A DNA stretch of 64,000 bases from positions 185,455 through 249,454 of the forward strand of contig NZ_JAHKQD010000009.1 of NCBI RefSeq assembly GCF_018860915.1. Reading direction: 5' to 3'. Source of the DNA: Colwellia sp. C2M11 (GTDB taxonomy: Bacteria; Pseudomonadota; Gammaproteobacteria; Enterobacterales; Alteromonadaceae). The position numbers and the translations under genes were made by a program. The notes under the pieces were generated by a model that saw only the letters and a program-made list of their open reading frames with translations, searched no databases and was not told the origin of the DNA. Below are positions 1 through 8,699 of the stretch, in pieces (the stretch's first letter is position 1; each line of letters opens with the position of its first letter).

Positions 1-1587
1 GCCTATATTAGTGAGTAACTCATCAAAGGATTTATTGCCACTTTGTTTAACAACTTCGGCAATTTTCTCTTTACTAATATCTTCAAGTTTCACTTTACCC
101 AAGGCATGGCTTAATAAGCGGCTACCTAATGTTTTCGATTCAGTTTGTTCTCTGCTACGAAGGTAAGTTCTGATTTGTAATCTTGCTTTGGCAGTAACCA
201 CAAAATTGAGCCAGGTGGCATTTGGTCTTGCGGCGGCGGAAGTGATAACTTCAATTGTTTGGCCCGAATCTAAAGGTTGACTCATAGGGTAAGGTTTACG
301 GTCGACTTTAACCCCGACACAAGAGTTACCTATATCAGTATGAACTGCGTAGGCAAAATCAACGGCTGTAGCACCCATTGGAAGTTCGATAATACGGCCT
401 TCTGGGGTGAATACATAAATTTCTTCTGGGAAAAGATCTGATTTAACATTCTCAATAAATTCAAACGAGCTACCGGCGCTTTGCTGAAGTTCTAATAAGC
501 TCTGCATCCAACGACGAGCTTTCATTTGTGCAGTAGTGTCTGATTGATCGCTTCCTTCTTTGTATAACCAGTGTGCAGCTACCCCTTTGTCTGCCATTTG
601 ATCCATATCTTTGGTACGAATCTGCACTTCTACTGGAATACCATGTGGGCCTATCAGTGAGGTGTGCAGCGAACGATAACCATTTGTTTTAGGGATAGCG
701 ATATAATCTTTAAAACGGCCTTCTATCGGTTTAAATAAGTTATGCATAGCGCCTAAAGCGCGATAACAGTCGTCAATGCTGTCGTCTACAATAACGCGGA
801 AAGCGTATATATCCATCACTTCATTGAACATTAGTTCCTTGTTCAACATTTTACGATAGATAGAATATAAGTGCTTTTCACGCCCTAAAATTTGTGCGGA
901 TATATTACTTTCTTTTAAGCGACCAGCAGCTTCTTCTTGTATATTATCAATAATTGCTTTTCGATTACCACGGGCACTTTTTACGGCCGATTTTAGTGCT
1001 CTTGAACGCATTGGATAAAGTGCTTGGAAGCCTAAAAGTTCTAACTCATTTTTTATATCGTGAATACCAAGGCGATTGGCTATTGGGGCATATATTTCAA
1101 GTGTTTCTCGGGCGATACGACGGCGTTTATCAGGTCTTAGTGAGCCTAATGTACGCATGTTGTGTGTTCGATCCGCTAATTTGATTAAGATAACGCGAAT
1201 ATCTTGCACCATGGCGAGTACCATTTTGCGAAAGTTTTCCGCTTGCATTTCTTCTTTATTATCAAATTTTAATTTGTCTAGTTTACTAACACCTTCAACT
1301 AGCTCTGCCACTGTGTGGCCAAATAGCTCGGCTAACTCATCTTTAGTAACGTTGGTATCTTCAATTACATCATGAAGTAGTGCTGCCATTAAGGTTTCAT
1401 GATCTAAATGCATATGGGCTAAATTTAGCGCGACTGCAACTGGGTGAGTAATATAAGGATCACCGCTAGAGCGCATTTGCCCATCGTGTGCTTCTCTTGC
1501 CACTATGTAGGCATGTTTAAGCAGATCAACTTGTACTTTTGATAGATAGGTTGAGCTTAATTCTTTTAATGGTTCAAATAGATACAC
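1..1587 (-). CDS. spoT: Bifunctional (p)ppGpp synthetase/hydrolase SpoT, 3' end outside window
   Basis: Makes and degrades the stringent-response alarmone (p)ppGpp in the cytoplasm. About 529 codons are visible; the family is about 700 residues, so the C-terminal regulatory part (ACT end) lies beyond the window edge. Seen: the HD hydrolase motif HDVIED near residue 70, the RFKD loop of the synthetase domain (the RxKD form typical of bifunctional SpoT/Rel rather than RelA), and a TGS domain beginning DEIYVFTPEGR. The start is GTG at 1587 because GGAG lies six bases upstream and the protein then begins VYLFEPLKEL, matching the usual SpoT N-terminus. It follows rpoZ on the same strand, but a terminator-like hairpin sits between them, so spoT may have its own promoter or rely on readthrough. 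Confidence 0.96.
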   Translation of the reverse strand, partial: MYLFEPLKELSSTYLSKVQVDLLKHAYIVAREAHDGQMRSSGDPYITHPVAVALNLAHMHLDHETLMAALLHDVIEDTNVTKDELAELFGHTVAELVEGVSKLDKLKFDNKEEMQAENFRKMVLAMVQDIRVILIKLADRTHNMRTLGSLRPDKRRRIARETLEIYAPIANRLGIHDIKNELELLGFQALYPMRSRALKSAVKSARGNRKAIIDNIQEEAAGRLKESNISAQILGREKHLYSIYRKMLNKELMFNEVMDIYAFRVIVDDSIDDCYRALGAMHNLFKPIEGRFKDYIAIPKTNGYRSLHTSLIGPHGIPVEVQIRTKDMDQMADKGVAAHWLYKEGSDQSDTTAQMKARRWMQSLLELQQSAGSSFEFIENVKSDLFPEEIYVFTPEGRIIELPMGATAVDFAYAVHTDIGNSCVGVKVDRKPYPMSQPLDSGQTIEVITSAAARPNATWLNFVVTAKARLQIRTYLRSREQTESKTLGSRLLSHALGKVKLEDISKEKIAEVVKQSGNKSFDELLTNIG

Positions 1588-1660
1588 CTATCACTCCAAA
1601 TTAATGTTAAAACAACTTGATTTATTAGAATACGTGGCTTTAAGGCAAATGCAAAGCAAT

Positions 1661-1695
1661 AAAAAACGCGTAACTATTAAAGAATAGATTACGCG
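1661..1695 (-). terminator. Rho-independent terminator after rpoZ
   Basis: On the minus strand the arm CGCGTAA plus CTATT pairs with AATAG plus TTACGCG (one bulged base), with a four-base loop, followed at once by TTTTTTA. It lies 40 bases past the rpoZ stop and about 75 bases before the spoT start. It could end rpoZ transcripts or act as a partial terminator inside an rpoZ-spoT operon. Confidence 0.75.
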
Positions 1696-1735
1696 CTTTC
1701 AAGTGGATCAAAAATAAACTAAATAAGTTTTATTT

Positions 1736-2023
1736 TTAACCTAATTCTTGTGTTTGACTACCCACAATTGCAGCAACAGCATCTAACTCAGCAGTATCTT
1801 GCTGAATCTGTTGTTGGCGATCTGAGGAATCCATTACATCAGTGGTGATTAAACCCGCTTCGATTTCACGCAAAGCTAATACCGTTGGTTTGTCATTTTC
1901 AATATCAACCAAAGGTGTTTTACCGCCAGTTGCAATTTGACGAGCACGACGTGATGCAACTAACACCAAATCAAAACGATTACCGACTTTTTCTACGGCA
2001 TCTTCAACAGTTACGCGAGCCAT
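1736..2023 (-). CDS. rpoZ: RNA polymerase omega subunit
   Basis: Small subunit that helps assemble and stabilise RNA polymerase and forms part of a ppGpp site in enterobacteria. The 95-residue product has the family opening [20 protein letters not shown], the RARQI segment, and the core ending near [12 protein letters not shown]; length is normal (about 90). The C-terminal third is rich in Q and D, as in other Alteromonadales. It lies between gmk and spoT, the usual gammaproteobacterial order gmk-rpoZ-spoT, about 100 bases after gmk. Confidence 0.97.
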   Translation of the reverse strand: MARVTVEDAVEKVGNRFDLVLVASRRARQIATGGKTPLVDIENDKPTVLALREIEAGLITTDVMDSSDRQQQIQQDTAELDAVAAIVGSQTQELG

Positions 2024-2122
2024 GTGGTCACTCCAACTTAAAATTCATAAAATAGCGCTGCATTTTACGCAGTACGAGGTCATTTAGCAAGCAAAAGCCG
2101 TGCTGAGATAGAAAATTTCCAG

Positions 2123-2758
2123 TTATTCACCTACTAATTCATCAAGTAGTGTTTTATGTTGAACCATTTGTTGGCTGCACTTGAGACGTTGATTATTTAC
2201 GATAGTGGTGAGATCAGCTAATGCTTGCTGAAAGTCATCATTAATTACAATGTAATCAAATTCTTGAAAATGTGAGCACTCTTGTTGAGCTTGAGCCATA
2301 CGACTCGCTATTATCTCTTCACTATCTTGACCGCGGCCACGTAAGCGTTTTTCTAATTCTTGTCGAGATGGCGGGCTAATAAATATGGTGGTGACTGATG
2401 GCTTTTTCATTCGTACTTGTTGTGCACCTTGCCAGTCAATATCGAGAAATACATCAATACCTTGAGCAAGTTGAGCATCAATAGCGGCTTCTGAAGTGCC
2501 ATAATAATTACCAAACACTTCTGCATATTCATAGAAAGCATTTTGTTTAATTTGAGTTTTAAAGTTTTCTACAGAAACAAAATGATAATGCTCACCATCG
2601 TTTTCACCAGGGCGAGGTGCCCGAGTTGTGTGGGAAACAGAAACTTGCATGGGTCTTGATGGTGTTTCTTTGCCTTGTTCAAGTAGTGCTTTAATTAAGC
2701 TCGATTTACCTGCACCACTTGGAGCTGAAAGAATGAATAAGTTACCAGAAGCCGTCAC
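2123..2758 (-). CDS. gmk: Guanylate kinase
   Basis: Phosphorylates GMP to GDP with ATP in purine nucleotide metabolism. The 211-residue protein carries the Walker A loop [10 protein letters not shown] near residues 11-20, the GMP-binding segment [10 protein letters not shown] and the [11 protein letters not shown] motif. Length matches the family (about 205-210). Same strand and order as rpoZ and spoT, which links GTP supply with (p)ppGpp genes. The start follows an AAGGAAA-like ribosome site just upstream of 2758. Confidence 0.97.
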   Translation of the reverse strand: MTASGNLFILSAPSGAGKSSLIKALLEQGKETPSRPMQVSVSHTTRAPRPGENDGEHYHFVSVENFKTQIKQNAFYEYAEVFGNYYGTSEAAIDAQLAQGIDVFLDIDWQGAQQVRMKKPSVTTIFISPPSRQELEKRLRGRGQDSEEIIASRMAQAQQECSHFQEFDYIVINDDFQQALADLTTIVNNQRLKCSQQMVQHKTLLDELVGE

Positions 2759-2921
2759 AATGTTTTCCTTTGTTTTATGAGATAGAAGTTAACTGAAAAG
2801 TTAAATGAAAAAGTACATTCAAGACTTAATATGCCTTAAATGAAAAAGGCTAAGCTCTATTTTACTCTATTAGAATAAAAAAAACCTAGCCTTGATGATA
2901 AATAATAATTTATCGGTTTAC

Positions 2922-4112
2922 TTATAATACCTTAGCAATTGATTGTGCTAAGTAGTCAATATTACTTTTAGCAATACCTGCGATACTCATGCGGCTAGAG
3001 CCAACCATATAAATGCTGTATTCATCTTGTAATTGTTGAACTTGCGCTGGTGTTATTCCTAAGAAAGAAAACATACCAGCTTGTTTAGTAATAAAGCTAA
3101 AATCACGAGTCACGCCATTTTCAATGAGTTTATCAACAATAAGTTGGCGGTTACCATTTATGCGATTACGCATTTCTGCTAATTCAACATACCATTCATT
3201 GCGTAGTTCATCAGAAGTTAAAATAGTTTCAACCAATGCCGCACCGTGAGCTGGAGGCATAGAATAAATCACACGCACCACACTTAACACAACAGAGTAG
3301 GCAATGTCTGCTTGTACACTTGATTCACCGATAACAGTACAAGCGCCAATACGCTCACGATATAAACCAAAATTCTTTGAACAAGAGCTACAAACTACCA
3401 TTTCGTTTACTGATGCTGCCATTAAACGCAAGCCGTAAGCGTCTTCGTCTAAGCCTTGCCCAAATCCTTGGTATGCCATATCGATAACGGGTGTAAAACC
3501 TACCGATTTTGCTACCTCAGCCACTTGTTGCCATTGTTCGTTGTTTAAGTCCATACCACTTGGATTATGACAACAGGCATGTAGTAACACGGCATCATCT
3601 GCTGAAACTTGCTTAAGGGCAGTTAACATACCATCAAAATCTAGTGTTTTATTGTCGTAATCGTAATAAGGGTAGGTTTTTACCGTTAAACCAGCCGCTT
3701 CAAATAACCCAGTATGGTTTGCCCATGTAGGATTACTTACCCAAATAGTCGCACCGGCTTTACATGACTTAATAAACTCAGCAGCGACACGCAATGCACC
3801 TGTTCCTCCGGGAGTAGAAACAGTGCGAGCACGGTGTTCATTTAATACTTTATGATCTTCGCCAAAAATAAGCTTACTCATTTCATCATTGAAAAGTGTT
3901 GAGCCTGTTGGGCCTAAGTAAACTTTACTGGTTTCGGTATCAGTACGATGTTGCTCTGCTTTTTTCACGCAATTAAGCACAGTGGTTTCACCGGCTTCAT
4001 TTTTATAAACACCAACACCCAAATCAATTTTTTGAGGATTGGTGTCTTCGCGATATTTAGCTAATAGACCTAAAATAGGATCGGCAGGAGAAGTTTTTAA
4101 GCTAGCAAACAT
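2922..4112 (-). CDS. Aspartate/aromatic amino acid aminotransferase (class I)
   Basis: PLP-dependent transaminase of the AspC/TyrB family, exchanging amino groups between aspartate or aromatic amino acids and 2-oxoglutarate. The 396-residue length equals E. coli AspC/TyrB. Seen: N-terminus MFASLKTSPADPILGL, the TPGGTGALRVAAEF segment, CCHNPSGMD, and the PLP lysine in SKNFGLYRERIG at about K246. AspC and TyrB cannot be told apart by eye, so no symbol is given. The gene stands alone between gmk and a DUF445 gene, with about 160 bases on either side. Confidence 0.93.
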   Translation of the reverse strand: MFASLKTSPADPILGLLAKYREDTNPQKIDLGVGVYKNEAGETTVLNCVKKAEQHRTDTETSKVYLGPTGSTLFNDEMSKLIFGEDHKVLNEHRARTVSTPGGTGALRVAAEFIKSCKAGATIWVSNPTWANHTGLFEAAGLTVKTYPYYDYDNKTLDFDGMLTALKQVSADDAVLLHACCHNPSGMDLNNEQWQQVAEVAKSVGFTPVIDMAYQGFGQGLDEDAYGLRLMAASVNEMVVCSSCSKNFGLYRERIGACTVIGESSVQADIAYSVVLSVVRVIYSMPPAHGAALVETILTSDELRNEWYVELAEMRNRINGNRQLIVDKLIENGVTRDFSFITKQAGMFSFLGITPAQVQQLQDEYSIYMVGSSRMSIAGIAKSNIDYLAQSIAKVL

Positions 4113-4268
4113 GACTGAAATTTACCTTATAAGTACGGGGCTGAATTTGATTATGCAAACCCCAGAAATAGAAAAAGCAGCATAGCTCAAAATCACAGCA
4201 AAATTAAGGGTTTTTGTTTAATGTTTAAGACTATTTTTTAACTTTAGATGATAGATCTTTTATAAGGC

Positions 4269-4979
4269 TTAAAAATTAGTAGTTAGTGCTGCAATTAAAC
4301 CAATGATACCACCGAAAATACCACCCCAAACGACCAACCAGCCTAGGTGTTTTTTTATCATCGCTTGAATGATTTCTTTCACTAACTGAGGGGTTAATTC
4401 ATTAAGACGTTTTTCAATTATATCGCTGACTTTAGCTTGTAGGTTTTCAATCATGTCAGGCTGTTCTAATTCTTCACGCAGTAACGTAGTAAATTGTTCA
4501 CTTTGGCTAATTTCTTGAATTGATACTTTCATCTTCTCTATAAAAGGCGTTTTCATTGGTTGAAGTGCTTCGCTACCGCCAACCATGGCTAACATAGGCG
4601 CGAATGATGAATTTTCTATTACGGCAACTAAGTTGTTAAAAGCAGGAGTTAAGTCGATTTTTTCAATAACGTTTGTTAAGTCTATACTGGTAGCCGCTCC
4701 AGAGCCGTTTGATAAAAAACGGTCGATATTTTCCTTAGTGAAAAACTGCTCCATCATTAATTGGCGGATAGCGAGTTTAAAATCTTCGAAACGTGCGGGA
4801 ATTACCCCAGAACCATACAATAATGGCACTTTTTCAAAAAGCATATGTATAGCAAGCCAGTTAGTTATGGCGCCAGATAGAGCAAATAATCCAACGGTAT
4901 ATAAAATATGATTACCGAGATATAAACCTAATAAAGTACTTATTAAGGCAATAAAATTGGTGATAATACTTTTATTCAT
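4269..4979 (-). CDS. DUF445 family membrane protein
   Basis: Function unknown. The 236-residue protein has a hydrophobic N-terminus (two closely spaced segments within residues 5-50, with the family-like TNWLAIHMLFEKVPLLYGSGVIPARFEDFK), a soluble mainly helical middle, and a C-terminal membrane segment rich in G and I. This layout fits DUF445 (YjiN/YheB-like) proteins. I start it at the second ATG, 4979, because GGAG sits six bases before it; the ATG at 4991 overlaps that site and has none of its own. Stand-alone gene divergent from greB. Confidence 0.8.
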   Translation of the reverse strand: MNKSIITNFIALISTLLGLYLGNHILYTVGLFALSGAITNWLAIHMLFEKVPLLYGSGVIPARFEDFKLAIRQLMMEQFFTKENIDRFLSNGSGAATSIDLTNVIEKIDLTPAFNNLVAVIENSSFAPMLAMVGGSEALQPMKTPFIEKMKVSIQEISQSEQFTTLLREELEQPDMIENLQAKVSDIIEKRLNELTPQLVKEIIQAMIKKHLGWLVVWGGIFGGIIGLIAALTTNF

Positions 4980-5208
4980 TGAAGGCTCCATGATTAGGTG
5001 TTGGGTTTAGCGTGTTATTCTCACTATTATTTTAGCAAGGTAAATTCGATGCTATGATAGCATTGAATCCTCTTAGCTAGAATAATACCAATAGTAATAA
5101 TTGAGATAAAATAATGTCTTATTCAATGATTGATAAATCGTTGTCAATGCTAGGTATCTGCTAAGTGCTAATGAGTAGCTGATAAGTAAATTACAAGGTT
5201 AGTCCAAC

Positions 5209-5676
5209 GTGAAAACAAATTTAATTACCCGTGAAGGTTTTGAACTACTGCAAAAAGAATTAACACACCTTTGGAAGGTGGAGCGCCCTGAAACAACCAG
5301 AAAAGTTTCTTGGGCGGCGAGCTTAGGTGACCGATCAGAAAATGCGGACTATCAATATAATAAAAAGCGCCTAAGAGAGATTGATCGTCGAGTTCGATAT
5401 TTAACCAAGCGACTCGAAGATATTAAAGTCATTGATTACAATGCACAGCAAGCAGGAAAAGTTTTTTTTGGTGCATGGGTTGAACTGGAAAATGAAGAGG
5501 GTGAGCAGCTTAAGTTTAAAATAGTTGGCCCTGATGAAATTTTTGGTCGTAATGATTATATTTCTATTGATTCACCAATGGCACGGGCTTTATTAAAAAA
5601 AGAAATAGATGATGAAGCGGTTGTGAGAACGCCTTCTGGGGAAAAATATTGGACGGTATTAAGCATTAATTATTAA
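5209..5676 (+). CDS. greB: Transcription elongation factor GreB
   Basis: Rescues backtracked RNA polymerase by stimulating transcript cleavage in the secondary channel. The 155-residue protein aligns closely in memory with E. coli GreB: an N-terminal coiled coil with TWAASLGDRSENADYQYN-like sequence carrying the acidic tip (D and E of GDRSENADY), then KVFFGAWVELENEEGE and DYISIDSPMARALLKKE in the C-terminal globular domain. The start is GTG at 5209; an AAGG lies somewhat far upstream. No partner gene is adjacent. Confidence 0.95.
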   Translation: MKTNLITREGFELLQKELTHLWKVERPETTRKVSWAASLGDRSENADYQYNKKRLREIDRRVRYLTKRLEDIKVIDYNAQQAGKVFFGAWVELENEEGEQLKFKIVGPDEIFGRNDYISIDSPMARALLKKEIDDEAVVRTPSGEKYWTVLSINY

Positions 5677-6065
5677 CATTTAAGCGTTGGTTAAAATCAC
5701 ATCGTTTTCTACTCCACTAAAGTACCATCCAGCTTTTAATCGTTGTTGAGCGTGATTTAGGTTACTTGGTTTTATATTACTTGAGAGTATAACCACACAA
5801 TAATGTGATGAAGCATAGCAATTGCTTAGTAATTAGTAAGTCGTTCATTTTTGCTGTGTAATAGCTTTAATTGGCTTAGGTACAAGGTTGATTGGTTTGA
5901 CAGGTTACTATTGTGATTAGCAAGGGAGTTCCGATAGTCCTTGCTAATCTTGGCATAGTCATATTGGTTAAGCTAAATGAGTTTAACGTCTCTGTCTTTA
6001 ATCCAACTTATTTATATTTCCTGAACTAGTGTAAAACTTCAATTGTTTTACCCAAATGATCGGAT
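5677..6065. other. Intergenic stretch without recognised gene
   Basis: AT-rich space between two convergent genes, greB and the TlpA-like gene. I see no open reading frame with a plausible start, no tRNA-like fold and no convincing terminator. It marks the left border between core genes and the accessory sugar island. Confidence 0.5.
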
Positions 6066-6560
6066 TCAAAATTCAGAAACAAGTTTATCAACCATTGCTT
6101 CAAGGTAGTTCTCTTGGGCTTTATCAAAACCTAAATTTTTGACCCGAACATTGCCTTTTTTACCTATTAAATAACCTGTGGGCATAGCGAATATGTTATA
6201 GATTTGACCAATATTACTATTGTCGCCTTTTAAAACCGGGTATGAAACCGGAAATTGAGCTAAAAACTTTTTTGCATCCTCAGGGGTTTGCTCAAGGTTA
6301 ATGGCTATAACTTCAAAACCTTTATCTGCATACTGTGCTTGCAATTTATTTAGAAAAGGAAATGATCGGCGGCATGGAATGCACCATGACGCCCAAAAAT
6401 CAATATATACTACTCTGCCCTTATAGTCAGACAAGGTGACCTTTTCTTTACCTTCTAATAAGGGCAGGGTAAATGCAGGGGCAGCATCATTAACCGCTAA
6501 TGATTCGGCTATACAAAATGACGATATTAAGTAAAGTAGCATACATATCAGTAGTTTCAT
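6066..6560 (-). CDS. Periplasmic TlpA/ResA-like thioredoxin
   Basis: Predicted periplasmic thiol-disulfide oxidoreductase of the AhpC-TSA/Redoxin group. The 164 residues begin with a signal peptide (MKLLICMLLYLISSFCIAES) and hold the thioredoxin active site WASWCIPC at about C60 and C63, followed by the strand QFPVSYPVLKGD and the cis-Pro region FAMPTGYLIGKKG. Its ATG lies three bases past the stop of the upstream GH36-like gene, so the two are almost certainly co-transcribed. A redox partner in a glycosidase operon is unusual; it might keep cysteines of a secreted enzyme in the right state, but that is inference. Confidence 0.87.
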   Translation of the reverse strand: MKLLICMLLYLISSFCIAESLAVNDAAPAFTLPLLEGKEKVTLSDYKGRVVYIDFWASWCIPCRRSFPFLNKLQAQYADKGFEVIAINLEQTPEDAKKFLAQFPVSYPVLKGDNSNIGQIYNIFAMPTGYLIGKKGNVRVKNLGFDKAQENYLEAMVDKLVSEF

Positions 6561-6563
6561 CTG

Positions 6564-8663
6564 TTATTTACTCACTACAGGCGATAACTCTATGAGTAAA
6601 TAGCCTTTAAATTTAGTCGTTAATGTAGCTGATGATGCGTCAACTGTTCCTAATACTACATTATTTATATAGTCTTTTATTTGATACTTACCAGGCGTTA
6701 AGCCACGTAATTCAAGTTCACCTTGCCAGTCATCATAATAGAATGCGTAATACATATTGGCTCCTTTTCTAATGGCATGGGTTTCAGGTATATCAAACCC
6801 AATATCATATAATTCACCTAGGTAAACACCTTTAGGTAGCATTTTCTCTTTGTATACCGTTATCCATTTTGTCCATGTTTTTTCTGTTTCGTCATCAAGT
6901 GCATATGCTGCACCAGCACCTTTTGAACCAGGCATAGTAAACTTAGTGCCAACAATTGCGCCTATACCAACAGAAGATGCAAAATCATTAGCATTATCAC
7001 TTAGTTCAACATGATCACCATAGTATGGTGCAGAATCACCCATTAACCCTTTTAAAGTTTTACCTTTATGACGTACTTGCCAAGAAGTAAGAGGATCTGA
7101 ACTAACTGTTTGGTTCATATAGGGTAAGTTATGGAAAGCATAGGAGGTACCACAAGGGCAAATTTCAATAACTGCTTCAGGGTTTATCTCTTTAGCTGTT
7201 TTAAATATTTCTTCCCAATATTCGCCTAACTTTTCTACTGATTCTTCTGGATATGCATGATTATGTGCAGGGTTATAGCAAGGAGCAACACCATTTAAAT
7301 GCTGACCATCAATTTTTAAACCTTCGTAGCCCCATTCGCCTAACATTTTTCTAACAAGTTGTTTACTGTGTTCAATCGTTCCTTCATAAGCTGGACAAAG
7401 GTAAAAACTATTCCACCACGTAATGTCTTGTACAGCACCGTTTTTATCGAGTAGTAACATATCTGAATGTTCATGCAACAAATCTGTGCCTGGATCAACT
7501 GCTAAAGGCGCCCACCATAATTTAGCTTTAAGTCCAGCATCATTAATTTTCTTAACGAAGCTTTGCATGTCTTTATCGCCATTTGGGAATTTTTTACGGT
7601 CTAAGTACCAATCGCCTTCGGCTGTTTGCCACCCATCATCAAGTACAGCCCATTCTAATCCCATGTTTTTTGCTTTTTTTAAGGTACCGAGTACTTCATC
7701 AACATTAAAGTTACGTTCATACCCCCAAGCACACCAAACAGGATCATAAGCAGAGTCTGGTACATCAGCCATTTTTAAGCCTTTATCCGCCATAACCTTA
7801 CGATAATTTTTAAGCGTTGCGTAATAATCTTTATTATGTATATTGACAAATGTTTGAATGGTCTTGAGCGTTTCGCCTATTTTTAATTCATTACCTTTTT
7901 CTAATTCTATATGAATAGTTGCTCCGCGCTTTTCTTGTTTATAACTAAGCGGTAAGGAAACTAATTTTGGTGATGTCTCAGCGTGACCGACTGCAATACC
8001 AATATCTTGTCGCCATAAATCTACAACAGCTGTACCTCCACCATAATCTGATGAATTCATGCCCATATAGTTTTGTTGGCTATACCCTGGGTTTATCGCG
8101 GTTATCCAATCGCGTCGATCTGCATAGGAAGCACCCTGATATGACCAAAAATCAGGCTGTGTTGTGCTTTTCGTTTTAGGGGCTAATAGTGAGTAATGGT
8201 TATTAACCCATTTGGTAATTTTAATGCTGTTTTCACTTGTATTTGTATAACTAACATCAAAAAATACCATGGTAGGGTAACGTTCATATATGCTCACAAT
8301 TGTTTTCTTTATAAGCCCTTCACTTGATAAACCATTTAATGTTATTTGTGTTCCAGCGCCTAATTCATTGTTGACTTTTTGGACGCTTTTCTCAATAAAA
8401 TTAAAATCAGAAATGATTTTATTCTCAAGAGTTACTACATATTCACTAGGCTGCATATCGCCTAATGACATCATGTTTCCTTTTATGTTTCCTGAAACTT
8501 TACTGTGTAACTGGTTATTAAATGAAATTGTAATATCTTTAGTTTTTACTGAGTATACAATATCTTCTTCTGTATTTGGGGTGCTAGACTGCTTTGCGCA
8601 GCTAACAAGAGAGCAAAGACTAATTGCAAAAATGAGTAAGCTGTAAGCATAATTTTTTTTCAT
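6564..8663 (-). CDS. GH36-like alpha-galactosidase / alpha-N-acetylgalactosaminidase, lipoprotein
   Basis: Predicted retaining exo-alpha-galactosidase-type enzyme of clan GH-D, anchored as a lipoprotein: the signal peptide ends in the lipobox LVSC near residue 22. An N-terminal beta-sandwich (to about residue 290) leads into the TIM barrel with VLDDGWQ, the nucleophile in LKIDGQ (about D452), and the likely acid/base in SSDPLTSW (about D523). A short beta domain ends the 699 residues. The set CYNPAH and EICPCG resembles a GH36-like branch common in marine Bacteroidetes. Substrate is not proven; its place beside AgaS/AgaZ/AgaR-type genes suggests alpha-linked galactose or GalNAc. First gene of a two-gene unit with the TlpA protein. 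Confidence 0.85.
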   Translation of the reverse strand: MKKNYAYSLLIFAISLCSLVSCAKQSSTPNTEEDIVYSVKTKDITISFNNQLHSKVSGNIKGNMMSLGDMQPSEYVVTLENKIISDFNFIEKSVQKVNNELGAGTQITLNGLSSEGLIKKTIVSIYERYPTMVFFDVSYTNTSENSIKITKWVNNHYSLLAPKTKSTTQPDFWSYQGASYADRRDWITAINPGYSQQNYMGMNSSDYGGGTAVVDLWRQDIGIAVGHAETSPKLVSLPLSYKQEKRGATIHIELEKGNELKIGETLKTIQTFVNIHNKDYYATLKNYRKVMADKGLKMADVPDSAYDPVWCAWGYERNFNVDEVLGTLKKAKNMGLEWAVLDDGWQTAEGDWYLDRKKFPNGDKDMQSFVKKINDAGLKAKLWWAPLAVDPGTDLLHEHSDMLLLDKNGAVQDITWWNSFYLCPAYEGTIEHSKQLVRKMLGEWGYEGLKIDGQHLNGVAPCYNPAHNHAYPEESVEKLGEYWEEIFKTAKEINPEAVIEICPCGTSYAFHNLPYMNQTVSSDPLTSWQVRHKGKTLKGLMGDSAPYYGDHVELSDNANDFASSVGIGAIVGTKFTMPGSKGAGAAYALDDETEKTWTKWITVYKEKMLPKGVYLGELYDIGFDIPETHAIRKGANMYYAFYYDDWQGELELRGLTPGKYQIKDYINNVVLGTVDASSATLTTKFKGYLLIELSPVVSK

Positions 8664-8699
8664 TTTTAACCTCTAAAATATTATGTATGTTGAATGTTA

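Noticed and set aside
2840-2895. Inverted repeat AAGGCTA/TAGCCTT downstream of the aminotransferase gene
   Set aside because: The loop is over 30 bases and the T-run lies inside it, not after the stem, so I do not call it a terminator.
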